64,000 bases of DNA from Pinus tabuliformis (taxonomy: Eukaryota > Streptophyta > Pinopsida > Pinales > Pinaceae). The DNA lies in NCBI GenBank assembly GCA_031772625.1, contig CM062813.1, positions 765,142,720 through 765,206,719 on the forward strand, written 5' to 3'. The notes under the pieces are model-generated. The model saw only the letters and a program-made list of their open reading frames with translations, was not told the origin of the DNA and searched no databases. Position 1 is the first letter of the stretch; the number at the start of each line of letters is the position of its first letter. Below are positions 1-11,660 of this stretch, one piece after another. The position numbers and the translations under genes were made by a program.

Positions 1-780
1 GTAATCATAGGAGTGCTAACTGGCTTGCAATTTTCTAGTCGAAACTTCTTCATAGTTTCTAGTAGGTACTTGGATTGGGATATAAATACCCCATTTTTTG
101 ACTGAGAAATTTGTAGTCCTAAGAAGAAGGACAATTCTCCGATCATGGACATATCAAACTCTGTCTACATACAATTTGAGAATTGTTGTCCCAATTAGTA
201 GAAGATCATATTCAAACTGTACGTATAGATTGTTGTCTACAATACCTTTCTTAAATCCTTGTTGCTGAACGTATTGATCCAGTCTTTCATACCATGATTT
301 GTGAGCCTGTTTGAGTCCATATAAGCCCATTTTCAGTTTGCACATAAACCCTTCATCTTCGGTGAGCATGAATCCTTCTGGCTTCTCAATATAAACCTCT
401 TCTTCTAGATCTCCATTGTAAAATGTAGACTTCACATCTATCTGATATTCCTTGATGTTTTTATGACTGGCAAAGGCAAGAGACATTCTGATAGATTCCA
501 GTCTAGATGCTAGTGCAAAGGTTTCTTCAAGATTTATCCCCTCTATCTGGGCATACCCTTTGTAGACTAATCGAGCCTTGTTCCTAATTGCTCGACCTTG
601 GTCATCTAGCTTATTTTTGAAGACCCATTTTGTACCTATGAATTGTTTCTCTTTGGGTCTTGGAACAAGCTCCCAAGTGTCATTCTTATGAACTTGGTCA
701 AGTTCTTCATCCATCACTCTCACCCAGAACTTGTACTCACTTACCTAGCTGAGGTTTTTAGGCTCAACCTAAGACAACAG
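1..780 (-). pseudogene. Cop-A reverse transcriptase (broken)
   Basis: Copia-type reverse transcriptase, which copies element RNA into DNA. From high to low coordinates it has the motifs NDTWELVPRP, GTKWVFKNK, YQIDVKSTFYNGDLEEEVYI and MGLYGLKQAHKSWYERLD, the usual copia RT landmarks (the AFLNG motif reads TFYNG). The frame then reaches a stop near 154, and a second frame continues to the window edge with EFDMSMIGELSFFLGLQIS and the CKPVSTPM segment. The YVDD catalytic loop expected between the two blocks is not intact, so this copy has lost its active site through a small deletion and frameshift. RNase H lies outside the window. Confidence 0.9.
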
Positions 781-1269
781 AGCAAGGTTCATACAACTTG
801 AACTACCAACAAATTTCCTCTTGTTTTGAACACCAAGTCTTTGATATCTAGGAATTTGAATGTTAGAGTGTTCGCTCTATATAAACCTGGAAGATTTTTT
901 GGGCCTTAGATTTGTGCTCATTTCCACGTCTTTGTTATCTAAATTTGTTTCATATTGATCTGAGTGCCTGATGTCTGAACTCTCTTCTCCATCTAATTTC
1001 ATGTTTCCTTTGGAGGACTCGGATTATGAAGTTATTTTATCTACTATTACATCAATGCAATCCTCAACCCTCTTTTTTTGTTGTTGTAGCACTTGTATCC
1101 TTTACTTCGAGCAGAGTACTCAAGTGTTATACCCTCATCAGCGTGTGAATCAAAATTTCCAGCATTTTAATCATTCCTTTTGATAAAGAATTTTCTCCCA
1201 AACACCTTGTAGTGTTTAAATGATGCAGGTCTCCCCTTCCACAAATCATAAGAATTTTTATCACGATTA

Positions 1270-1860
1270 GGCCTGATTTGTGTTATGTTTGATAGGTACA
1301 ATGTTACTTGTGCTTCTTCTCCCTAGAATATGTGAGGTACATCTTCTTCATCCATCATAGCTCTGGCCATTTCCTAGATTGTTCTGTTCTTTCTCTCAAC
1401 TACTCCATTTTGTTGTGTAGTTCTAGCTACATAATACTACCTCCTTATGCCATTCTCTTCACATAATTTGTCAAATCCTCTTGAAGTGTGTTCTCCTCCT
1501 CTGTCTGATCTTAAGCATTTTATCTTAAGATCTTTCCCATTTTCTACTTGAGATTTAATTTTTCTCTACAATCTAAGCAACCATAGTAAAATCATCAATA
1601 AGTAGCATAAAATAGATTTCTCCTATTGGGCTTTTTGCTCTATTTGGGCTGCATATATTTGTGTGAACTAGCTCCATTTGTCTTGATGAAGAAAACTCTT
1701 TTGTCTTGAAATGAGTCCTAGTCTACTTACCAAATTGACATGACTTGCAAATTGAATTATCAGGCCTTAACAGTCTTGGAAAACCTCTTATAACTCACAG
1801 CTTGCTGACTCTTATCAGACTGTCAAAATTCATATGACCAAGTCTCTTGTTCCATAGTCG
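1270..1860 (-). pseudogene. Cop-A integrase remnant (GAG-pre-integrase and core)
   Basis: Reading the minus strand with several stops gives the GAG-pre-integrase zinc region (RLGHMNF, then SICKSCQFGK) at about 1700-1860, then the rve core. In the core the first catalytic Asp is changed (LVHTNI instead of HTDI), the second is kept (LRSDRGGE) and the Glu is kept (NGVVERKNRT near 1360-1400). Integrase inserts the DNA copy into the genome. At least four in-frame stops make this copy non-functional. Confidence 0.8.
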
Positions 1861-2300
1861 AGCTTCACTCAACTTTCTCAAATGAACAACTTACTCTTGA
1901 GTCATCAAACACATATACATTATTGTGAGTTCTGACTTCTTTTCCCACGATATTTTCATTTTCTTCATTTCGGATCTCATAGTCCTTGGATTGAAAGGTC
2001 ACATTAAAGCCATTATCACACATTTGAGTTACACTAAGCAAATTATGCTTGATACCTTCTACATATAACACATTTTGGGCTTTGATATTTTCATCAAGAC
2101 TGACTATGCCCTTACCCTTAATTCTTGCTGGGGCATTATTGCCAAAAGTGACATTGTTCCCTCTGTCCTTTTATTTTAGAAACAAAAATTTTCTCTTATC
2201 CCCAGTCATATGCTTGGAGAAACCACTATCCACATACCATCTATTTTCTTGATTATGTGCTGATAGAGCAAGTCCACATTCCATGCTCTTTCCATATTTT
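1860..2300 (-). pseudogene. Cop-A protease region
   Basis: The minus-strand frames contain WYVDSGFSKHMTGDKRKF near 2180-2245, the retroviral-type aspartic protease motif of copia elements (active-site D-S-G), followed by VEGIKHNLLSVTQMCDNGF at about 2010-2065, the conserved linker into integrase. The protease would mature the polyprotein. There is a frame change between the gag zinc-knuckle part and this segment. Confidence 0.8.
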
Positions 2301-2379
2301 CATTTCCAATTCTCCTTATCTTTTCGAGAAATTGGTTGCCAAGTGTTTTGAGACTTAGATGGATACTCAAACTTGCTTC

Positions 2380-4440
2380 TGCACTCACTTGCCTTGTGCC
2401 CAAAATTATTACATTTGAAACATTCAACATCATTCATTAGGGGAGAGAAGGCATTTTGATTTCTAAGAGTAGAGTTTTGAGATCTAAAATTATGATACTT
2501 ATTGTATCTAAAATTTTCATCTCTTTCAACTTTGATCTTTCTACAATCAACAACCTTATGTCCAAAGATGTGACATTTATAACAATGACCATAAAATAAA
2601 TGAGAGTACCTGAAGTTGGAAGGTTCATGAGTTTTTGCATGAAGGTACCTCTGTTTTCTAGCAGATTAATTCATTCTCCGTTGGTGTGTTTCCTTGGGGT
2701 AAATGGAATTATTATTCCAGTGATGGGATCCTCTCTCGCTTCCTCCCTTTTTGTCTTCATTGATTCTTTCTTGATACATATTTTCATAGCTCTGAGGTTC
2801 CTCAAATACTTCAAACCTGAAGTTCATCTTTCCCATAGAATATTTATGTGGTGTTGAGTATCCCAGGCCTATTTTGTTTCTTGAAGACCTCTGACTGCTT
2901 AGAATCTGATACATATTTCTTGTTCCTTCTATAAATTTTTCATTTATACCTTTCTTCGTCTTCATTTTCTCAAGATCCGTTCTTAGAGAGATGAACTCTA
3001 CCTCGAGACTCTAACAATTATCTTCCCATTCATGCATCAAATCTTGAAGAACTTCTTCCTTTTGTTTAGCTTCTTCTAGTTTGACTTTCAAGGACAAAAT
3101 TTCATCTTTGCATGTTTTTTAGATCGTTTCCTTCTTTACCTTGAACAAATCTTGTTTTAAATTCTTGTTCTCTTCTTCTAGTTTCTCACATGTTCCTTGT
3201 TTTTCTTATAGTAGAATGGCTAAACTATCTTTGTTTTTAATGGCTTCTTCAAGTTCTTCTTTTTGATAAATAAACTCCTCATAGCCAGAGTTGTACATAC
3301 CTTCTTTAGCATAATGTAGTTGTTCTTTTAGTTGTTTTTTCTTTATCCCTGCCTTCTTTAACTCATTAAGAACACTGATGAGTTCCCCTTCAAAGTCCAC
3401 TACTCCTTCTTCTTCTTCCTCTTCAGACATAATATTTTGTTTCTTGGAATCTGCTCCAAATTCCATAAGTAAATACTTATCTAAAACATCTTTTGACTTT
3501 GGTGCTAAACTATCCTCTTTGGCGTAGAGCCCCTTTTTCTTATATAACTTCTTCTTCTGATGTTTCTGAGATTTGTTTCTAAATTTATGATCATCTTCCT
3601 TTTCAGACCTTTCTTTGTAACGACACTTGGACAAAAAACGTCCAACTCTCCCATGGTCAGATAATTTAAAGGGAAACTTCCCTTTATATTTTCTTGAGAC
3701 ACGCTTCAGTTTCCTGGAAAATTGAGCCTACTCCTTATCAAATTCACGACTAGAGAAATCTTGATGATCTTTGTGCTCCTTGGCCTTCTTGGACAATTTG
3801 AACGTTGCCCCCTTGGGTTCATACTTGTCTCTTCCTACGCTCCTCTCATAGGCAGTGAGAGTATCAAGCAAGTGATCCATCTTGAGACTCTTTAAATCAT
3901 CCATTTCTTCAATAGCAGATACTTTGGCATTAAATCTCATGGGTAGAGTTATTAAGACCTTTTGAACAATCATATCTTCTGTGACTTCTTCACCAAGTCC
4001 TCTAATCATATTGGTTACTTCATCAACTCTAAGGAAGTATTCTGCTATGCTTTCTTCTTCACTAAATTTTAAGCTTTCAAACCTCATTTGGAATGTTCGA
4101 AGTTTGGCTCACTTGACTTTGTCATCTCCTTCATGACTCTGATTGAGCTTTAACCACACTTCCTTGGCAGACTTACAGTGTATAATCTTTACGAGTTCAG
4201 ATTGACTAAGGCCAAACAGAATGACATTCTTGGCTTTAACATTATTTCCAAACAACTGTTTACCATCAGTATTAGTGGGAGGGACATCAGGGACATCGTA
4301 ATCTATTAGTACAGATCTCCAAACATCTACCCCTAGAGACATAAGATAGGCTTCCATCCTGACTTTCTAGAAGGCATAGCTTGTCCCATCAAAGATTGGT
4401 ATCTTGATTGAGTAAGCATATTCACTTTCTTTCCTAGACA
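2380..4440 (-). pseudogene. Cop-A gag (UBN2-like capsid plus two zinc knuckles)
   Basis: Gag starts near 4440 and reads SRKESEYAYSIKIPIFDG before a stop, then VRMEAYLMSLGVDVW, the CSAKEVWLKLNQSHEGD capsid motif at 4110-4180, and the UBN2-type block (SIAEYFLRVDEVTNMI) at 3990-4080. A lysine/glutamate-rich, probably coiled segment follows at 3200-3700. Two CX2CX4HX4C zinc knuckles lie at about 2541-2588 (CYKCHIFGHKVVDC) and 2380-2424 (CFKCNNFGHKASEC). Several frameshifts and stops split it into at least five open pieces. Gag would form the cytoplasmic virus-like particle and bind element RNA. Confidence 0.88.
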
Positions 4441-4494
4441 TAATTCCTTATGGATCTAGTTTCCAGTGGTTAGACTATTGCTAAAGGAACTTGT

Positions 4495-4506
4495 CTCTGA
4501 TACAAA
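4495..4506 (-). promoter_or_regulatory. Cop-A primer-binding site
   Basis: On the minus strand this reads TTTGTATCAGAG, close to the TGGTATCAGAGC site complementary to initiator-methionine tRNA used by most plant copia elements. It lies one base inside an LTR-type ...CCTACA end and about 60 bases before the gag start. Confidence 0.8.
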
Positions 4507-4507
4507 T

Positions 4508-6840
4508 TGTAGGAATAAGGAATTACTGGGGGGGGGGGGGGGAGTTGAATAAATAATAGTGAATTTCTTTCAATTTTAAGTATAAGTCTTTAACTTTTCT
4601 CACTATGGTCAGTTACTTGTGAGAGATTTCATACACAATATATATGACCAACAAAATAAGGAATTAACATGTACATAAATCCATCACATGAGTAACATAC
4701 ACATATTGACAAGGGTATTTTTACGTGGAAATCAAAAGGGAAAAAATGACCAATCTGTTTGTTATTATGATGTAAATTAAGCACCTACTTAATTACATCA
4801 ATTTGTTTGTGAGCACCCACTCATAGGAGGCACCAACCCCTTTAATATAGCAAGCACCTACTTTCCAAGAGGTACCAACCTCTTATGTATACAGACCACC
4901 ACCTACTCTAGCCATTTTTCTACTTTTCATAAAATTTTCAAACTGAAAACTGGGGAAGATACATATATAGAGAAATACCAATTTGGTTCACTGTAGTATC
5001 ATACTTTATCTCTTGGTCCTCTACTATTCCAGAGACTCTCTCAGCCTCACACAGCAGTACCCTATCCTTTTCTCACAACAACATATACTCTACTCTTGGC
5101 CTTCTATTCCACAGGGTCTTTGCAACAGTCTGCTTCAGTTCAATGAAAGGGCTAGTTGCTTAGCTTTCGCACACTCTACTCCACTCTCTTCAACACATAC
5201 ACAACAATACTATATTCCCCAAGTTTCTCAATAGAAATCCTGATTTTTGTTCCTCTATTGCACTATGTTCAATGTTGTTTGTGTCGCCATCCACACTGCC
5301 CGAGAGAGTACTCTTGGCATGGCTCTTCATTATTCTGCTACGTCTCGTTTCACAAATTCTATCACTACATTAAAACATGAGAATGGGCTTAGTTCACTAC
5401 ACCAACTCCCTGTTTCATTCTCCATGATGAGAATTTAACCTCAGTCCATCTACACACTCCCATGAGACTCCCCATGCTTATTCATGGCTCCCAGAGCTTG
5501 ATTGTACTTCAACATGGCTTCTATATTCTTCATTTACTTCTATAAGGTGTGCACAGGATATCAGAGATGGATTTCTTTGAACATCGAGACAAGCCCAGCA
5601 ATTATTTTCTGAGAATTGTGGTCCTAGTTGCCTTGACCCAAAGATCTCTGTAGTCCCCATTAACGTCATCAACAAACTCCTTTGTATGCATTTACTCATC
5701 TATCGACCCATATGACCTTCAATACTCTTTTGTACTGAACTATCAAAGCCCTTGCATATCATAACTTTTATTGAAAATACCTTACAAAATCGCAAAATAT
5801 TGATTGGATTTTCGCTACTTTTGCTTAGCCCTTTATCACATTTCCTCCATAGGACTAAGTGTCGTGAATGGAAGAATAACATTCAAGTGCTAAGACCTTC
5901 AGGCTCCTACCGAGGGCCTATCTCTTTATGCTATAGCTCTCGCCCTTGGTTCTTTTGGGCTTCCACAACCAGTCACCACCAACATTGGAGCTCTCAAGCA
6001 TCAGAACTTTCTCACAATTAAATTATGGAGAACTTCTAAAATTCTAACCTCCGAATTACTTTCCATGTGGCGTCTTCACAACACTTAGGTGTTACACCCT
6101 TTCTCCACTCTTGGTTCTTTGGATTTCCCTCGACCATGTGTCAATCACATCATAGCTCCACACATCAGATCAGAACTTTCCCATAAAATAATTAGATAGA
6201 ATTTATGGAAACTCCAACCTCTGAAATTTTGACCTCAGAGATGACGTCATGTTGAGGTCATCAACTCCATGTGGCGTCTTCTTAGTGGTGACATGTGTCA
6301 CATGGATTTGCCCCATTAGGCCACCCAATATTGCATGAACGAACTTCCACGTGCCCTCCATACTGCCACGTCATGTTCACATCATCTACCTTGTCAGCTT
6401 CTAAGGACCAATCACCTGCTTCCATGTGTCCTATTGGAGGAGAGAGAAAGGGGTCCCTCGATCCTTGGTTTTTCAACAAATTCCTTTGTAATTCTTATTT
6501 CCTCACAACCTCGACGGTTTCAAATAATTCATTCATAATGTCTTACAAAACTTCTAGGTTCCAATGGTATCAACCTTCCGAGGTTCCATCCTGCTCCGTT
6601 CTGAGGTTCTGATATGCTACCTGCTCAATCCTTCCAATATCAAGTCTCGGTCTTCTGTCTTCTCTGATATCCAACGTTCTAAGAATCATCTCCTGATGGT
6701 CGGTCTGTTCCTTTCGAGTTCTCAGATCAGAAAATTTTCTCAAAAAGGAATTTCATTGAGGCTACGAAGTTCCGACGTCCTGATATTCCTTCCTCGGATC
6801 ACCTTTTAACTCTACCTTCATGGCTTAAGTCACCAAAATT
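4508..6840 (-). repeat. Cop-A 5' LTR and adjoining sequence (far boundary unresolved)
   Basis: The LTR begins (plus coordinates) at the TGTAGG beside the PBS and includes a 15-G run at 4528-4542. The minus strand at about 4706-4755 carries the TTTTCCC...TTTTCCACGTAAA-type motif common in copia LTRs. The outer end cannot be placed because the partner LTR lies outside the window. Part of 4508-6840 may therefore be flanking DNA. No convincing protein is encoded here. Partly repeated blocks occur at 5951-6025 and 6117-6194. Confidence 0.55.
6242..6373. promoter_or_regulatory. Cluster of ACGT-core bZIP-type sites
   Basis: Three ACGT-core elements lie within about 130 bases: the palindrome TGACGTCA at 6242-6249, the G-box CACGTG at 6348-6353 and CCACGTCA at 6366-6373. 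These match known plant bZIP binding sites. They lie upstream of or within the Cop-A 5' LTR region, so they could belong to the LTR promoter. Function is inferred from motif identity only. Confidence 0.4.
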
Positions 6841-7269
6841 TGACTGGGAATAACTCTTGATCCAAGAGGCGATTTGCAGACTTCCACATACCATTGGAAA
6901 TCTCTTTCCGAGTACTTTCCAGTGGAGAAGGTCCAATGTAGACTTTGAGCCCATTTTCTACTTAGAACGTTTCTGTAAACTCTCTGATGTTCTTTTCACC
7001 TTCGCTCTTCTTTATGCCTGAAATCCTAGACTCCCAACCACCATAGTCATCATTTTATGGCTTCTCCAATAAGCCTACTACTATGGTGATTCTCTACTAG
7101 AGACTGTAGAAGCCATAGGAATCCCCCTAAGCTTGACACATCAAGCCTATCAATGTTAGCATTAGCTACCACAAACCTCGATGTTGATATAGTTGGCATC
7201 AATGCCAACACACTTGCAACCACTAGCCATCCAGATAATGCCAACTGTCCAACGTCCCTAACCAAACGG
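6841..7269. other. Unassigned stretch
   Basis: No conserved coding motif in either strand. The minus-strand open frame at 7050-7289 has no recognisable composition or motif. This may be the leader or gag remnant of the gypsy pol that follows. Confidence 0.4.
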
Positions 7270-7900
7270 ATGTCTAACACCATTCCCATTAAAAAGAAGT
7301 AGGAAACTATTCATGTCTATATTGGTTTTCATGATTTAAAAAAACATGTCTGAAAGATAATTGTCCCACACCATTCATCAATTAGATCATTGATTAATGT
7401 GCTAAAAATGAAATCTTTTTATTCATGGATGGAACTTTTGGCTACAGTAAATTCAAATCCATAAGGAATACCATCAAAATACTATCTTTAGTTATCCTTA
7501 GGGCATGTCTGCTTATAGGAAAATGGCATTTGGTCCTACAAAAGTTGGAGCCACATTCCAGTGAGCCACTTTGTATATGTTTCATGACATCAAGCATATC
7601 ATTAAAGCCTATCTATATGATCTAGTTTCTTAGTCAAATAAAAGAGTTAATCATCTACTTCATCTTCATGTTGTATGCTAAAGATGTTATTACTACAAAA
7701 TTCGATTGAATCCTCATAAATTAATTTTATATGTCATGTCTAGAAAAATGCTCTGTTTCATATTTTCCAAGTAAAAGATAATGGCTAACCCATTTAAGGT
7801 TGGGTCAATTGTCTAGTTTCCTTGCCCACATAATATTGACCAATGTCAAATCTTCAAAGGAAAATAAAACTTTTTGCAAGGTTCATCACAAATTATGTTG
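7270..7900 (+). pseudogene. Gyp-T reverse transcriptase remnant
   Basis: Fragments in two or three frames: a palm-domain start equivalent to VDFRDLNKACPKD (7300-7360), MDGTFGYS (7426-7450, counterpart of MDGFSGYN), KMAFGPTKVGATFQ (7520-7565) and a segment ending AYLYDL (7600-7625) where the YLDDL catalytic loop belongs. The first catalytic Asp of that loop is Tyr here. The enzyme is inactive. Confidence 0.78.
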
Positions 7901-8599
7901 AAATCATGAAATGATTCATGCACCTTTTGAAGAATAAAGTCTTGTTTATGTAGAATGATCAAGTGCAATGGTCATTCAATGCTTTGATAAAATCTCTAAT
8001 ATCCATTTGACTACAACAAATACTTCCTATTATAAGTTGTTCCATTTAAACCATTGCCAAGGTATTGTTTCAAGAAGATGAACCACACTAGAAACATGTG
8101 ATTTACTCCCTTATGAAAGGTTGGTTGGACCTAAGTTGCATTATTCCCATGATGTGGAGAAATTTCCCCTAGAAACAAATCATGTTGTCCAATGACTTCG
8201 ACATTGTATATTTCTCCATCTAATGAAAATTATTATGGATATGAATCCCATGCAACACATCTTTAGTTGACAAATAATCAAGGAAAGTATTCCAAGTGGA
8301 TTATAATATCCGAGTTTGAATTAGAATTTGCATTCTCTAGATCAAAGAAGTCCTTCACTTTTGCTAAGAGAATGTTAGATTTAACACAAGCCAATGCAAA
8401 TCTTGTCAAAAATTATTCCTTATCAAATGAACATCTATTCCTTATTGACTCAAGTGACCTTTGGTATGGATACATTTTGGTGTGTCTCTAAGCAGTTCCT
8501 TCTCACCTATTCATCAAGAATATTGGTTCATTCACCACCTAGCAAGGAATTACCACATCATTGGAGACACTTGTATCATCAAGTGGTTGACTTAAAATT

Positions 8600-9560
8600 G
8601 CATCGATACCTAACTCATGAAGACACTCAAAATATTTTGAAGGATTATCACAGAGGAGCATGTGGGGGTCATGTGTCTAAGTTAAACTCATAAGATATTG
8701 CCTAGGGTATTTATGGTCATCACTTTTTCAAAACTATGTTGATTTCTTAAGTACTATCATCCTTGTTAGGTATTTATGAAGAAAATTCTTGCTCACCCTA
8801 CTCCTTTGCATTCATTTTATCACCATTGTCCCCTTTTCCAAGTTTGGGTTAATTTTACGACATGACATCCAACTTTTGTTGTTGGTAATAAGTGCATTAT
8901 TGTGGCTGTTGACTACTTTACTAGGTGTGTAGAAGCCATGCTTATTTGGAAAATGATGTTAAGACAATGACCTTATTTGTAATCAATCATGTTATTGCTA
9001 GGTTTGATGTACCTAGAGAGATAGACATTGATCATGGTATGCATTTCCAAATAAGATGATGTTGGAATTAGCTAACTAGTTGGGGCTCTAATAGGAACAT
9101 ACATCTCAATACTATTATCAAGAAAATGGGCAAGTAGAAGCCATCGATAAAGTTTTAAAAACTATTCTTTCGATGGAAACAAATAAAAAAAATTCCAAGT
9201 GGCATTTTAATGCTATTTTTGGCTCCTTCGATGTATAAACTTCACCAAAACCACTATGGGATTTACCCCGTGCTAGATTGAGTATGGATTGGAAGAAATG
9301 CCACTAATTGAATGAAAAATCCCTTCATTATGATTAGCCATTAAGCTCATGCCCAATAGTTTAGAGGAAGAGAAATTCCTCGCATATTTGGAGTTCCTTA
9401 ATGAACATCATTGTAATGCAAAAATTGCAAATAAGGATCACAAAATGTATATTAAAGTTGAATATAATGAAAGTGTCCATCCTTGGGTCTTCTCTAAAGG
9501 AGACTTGGCTCTGGTTTGCAAATGAATACATGATAAAATAGGGGTAGAAAATTATAACTT
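8600..9560 (+). pseudogene. Gyp-T integrase remnant
   Basis: The zinc-binding start DYHRGACGGHVS is followed by a core with stops. The catalytic Asp of the VDYFTRC strand and the DHG strand (IDIDHGMHF) are recognisable, and the catalytic Glu is probably present in NGQVEA near 9130. The C-terminal part around 9440-9540 (DHKMYIKVEYNES...GDLALVCK) resembles the gypsy integrase C-terminal domain. Multiple stops and frame changes. Confidence 0.75.
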
Positions 9561-9725
9561 ATGTGGTATGATCCTTACACTGTGAGGCATGTTTTACAAA
9601 AAGGAAGGCTCATTGATTACAAAGGTAACCCATTAGCCAAGCCCAAAAATGAGCTCTAATTGAAGAGGTATTATGCATGGGCAGCAATACCTTGTGAAAT
9701 ATTTATACATCTTATATAAGCACTA

Positions 9726-9874
9726 TAGATCTATCAAGCGCCAAGAGGGATCAAATCTTTCGAGGTACAAACATTTCCTTAAGTTCAATCTTTAAACCTC
9801 CCTTTTGAGTGCAAAACTTGAGGAAATGTTTGCACCTCGAGAGATTTGATCCTTCTCAATGCTTGATAGATCTA
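9726..9874. repeat. Near-perfect inverted repeat, ~54-bp arms
   Basis: Left arm 9726-9779 (starting TAGATCTATCAAGC) is the reverse complement of right arm 9821-9874 (ending GCTTGATAGATCTA), with a ~41-base loop and only a few mismatches. The folded form would be a long hairpin. It lies just past the end of the Gyp-T pol. Confidence 0.88.
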
Positions 9875-10010
9875 GAGTTAAGATGGATCTACGCTCGTTA
9901 TATATATACACACACACACACACCTCGAGAGATTTGATCCTTCTCAACGCTTGATAGATCTAGAGTTAAGAAGGATCTACGCTCGTTATATATATATATA
10001 TATATATCAT
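9833..10010 (+). repeat. 88-bp direct tandem duplication joined by CA/TA microsatellites
   Basis: The block starting CACCTCGAGAGATTTGATCC and ending in ...CGCTCGTTATATATATA occurs at 9833-9909 and again at 9921-10007, a period of 88. The copies differ at two or three positions. The first ends in (TA)n(CA)n and the second in (TA)n, so unequal exchange at the microsatellite is a likely origin. The first copy overlaps the right arm of the inverted repeat. Confidence 0.88.
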
Positions 10011-10129
10011 ATGCAAATTTACAATTGTGAAAGATGGATAAATGTAAATAGTTTACATTGTGATATTTCCTCTCTTTTTTTTTCTCATAGTCACACTTGC
10101 TATGTCTGTGATATTTTGAAATCATTGCT

Positions 10130-11660
10130 TATAAAACACTCTAATGTCTGAGGACAACCATAATTATACAAAAGTAAAGCCTAATTTTTCAGACATAAGG
10201 ACCATTTGCAAAAACCTTTAAAGGAAGAAGTTAAGACACTTACATAAAAATACTCTCATGTCGAAGGAAAACAATAAATAGAGGCATTTTTGAACTGAAA
10301 ATTTTCTTTTATTTATAAAAACCATTAGCAAAAGCTTTAAAATATAATTTATAAATAGATAAATAAAGAGAAAATAACTCTAGTTTTTGTTTTCTTTGTT
10401 TTAAATTAAGAAATTATAATTAAAAAAGTTTTATAAAAATATTCCATAATATTTTTTAAAAGCTTTGCTATAAGACCCTCATAAAGAGAAAATAACTCTA
10501 GTTTTTGTTTTTTGTTTTAAATTAAGAAATTATAATTAAAAAAGTTTTATAAAAATATTCCAAGTTTTGCTATAAGATCTTCTCGACCCTCTCACGCTGC
10601 TGGAGGACATCAATAATTATACAAAAATAAAACTTAATTTTTTAGACATAAAGACCATTTGCAAAAGCCTTTAAATGAAGAAGTTACGACACTCTAATAA
10701 AAACATTCATACAAAAATAAATAAAAAAATTGGGTCTGAGAATATTAACGCCTAATTTGGTGTTCTATAGGGGAAGACTTACGTTTAACAATAATAACCG
10801 CCATGTAACGCCTAATTTGGTGTTCTACAAGGGAAGACTTACCTTTACCAATAATAGCCACCTATGAGATTTACAATTCAAGGTCGTAATCCTTGAATTG
10901 CTTTGTCAATCTTTTGTGTCAACATATATCTCTCACACAAAAATTATTCAAATCTCAAATTTCTTACAACAAATTGACCCTTGGTTGCCTATAAGACACT
11001 CTCATGTTGGAGGACAACAATAATTATACAAAGTAAAGCCTAAATTTTCCCAAAAAAAAATTAAAACATTGCTTATAAAACACTAATATAAAAATAAATC
11101 TTAAACAAAAATAAAGTCTATTTTTTCGTACACAAGGACTATAGATACATGAATCAAAATCATTGAAAGATAAAGAAAAAATAAATATTCTTTTATTATT
11201 TTTAAATTAATAAATTATAATGAAAAATGTTCTATCAAAATTTTCTTAAATTTTTTAAAAACACTATATTGGAGGACGATAATAATTATACAAAAGTAAA
11301 GCCTATTTTTTACATAAAGACTATAGATACATAAATCAAAATCATTGAAAGGGGATTCTCTAAAAAAAATTTAAACATTTCCTATAAGACATTCTAATAT
11401 AAAAATAAAGCCTAATTTGATGTTTTGCAGGGGAAAGCACATAAAGACTATAGATACATAAATCAAATCATTGAAATGAGATTCCCTAATTCTTTTTGTA
11501 ATATAAGACATTCTGATACAAAAATAAAAACTAATTTGGGTTACATTTATCAATAATAGCCACCTGTGAAATTGACAATTCCAAGGTCTTAATCCATTGC
11601 TTTGTGTATCTTTTATGTCTATATATAGCTCTCACACAAAATTATTCAAATTCAACACAA
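10130..11660. repeat. AT-rich degenerate satellite-like tract
   Basis: A phrase close to GGACAACAATAATTATACAA followed by an AAGCCTAA-type block recurs at about 10151, 10603, 11001 and 11271 with decreasing similarity. Inside the tract, a ~118/99-bp unit is repeated at 10363-10480 and 10481-10579, and a 60-bp unit beginning TAACGCCTAATTTGGTGTTC at 10746-10805 and 10806-10865. No coding potential; microsatellite and poly-A/T runs throughout. Confidence 0.75.

Larger units (their letters stand above)
1..4507 (-). mobile_element. Cop-A: decayed Ty1/copia retrotransposon, internal region (cut by window edge)
   Basis: Read on the minus strand, the order is PBS, gag with two zinc knuckles, protease, GAG-pre-integrase, integrase core and reverse transcriptase, which is the Ty1/copia order. 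RNase H and the 3' LTR lie beyond position 1. Every domain is broken by stops or frameshifts, so the copy is dead. The gag has a long lysine- and glutamate-rich stretch between its conserved N-terminal part and the zinc knuckles. The domain order makes copia certain; I cannot name the lineage. Confidence 0.93.
7270..9660 (+). mobile_element. Gyp-T: strongly decayed Ty3/gypsy pol, Tat/Ogre-like
   Basis: Plus-strand frames, read through many stops and frameshifts, follow a gypsy pol in order. RT: a DxNKACPKD-like stretch and MDGTFGYS at 7280-7440, RKMAFGPTKVGATFQ at 7517-7565, and the connection (FKVGSIV...IFKGK) at 7790-7865. RNase H is poorly preserved. Integrase: the H2C2 entry KDYHRGACGGHVS at 8640-8680, AVDYFTRCVEAM at about 8905-8940, PREIDIDHGMHFQ at 9013-9050, and YQENGQVEA at about 9115-9145. 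The wording of the RT and integrase resembles the Tat (Ogre/Retand) group. No LTRs, PBS or gag were found. It is the most degraded element in the window. Confidence 0.82.

Noticed and set aside
9723..10010. CRISPR-like or array structure from repeated phrases
   Set aside because: Only two direct copies with a microsatellite between them, in a plant genome.
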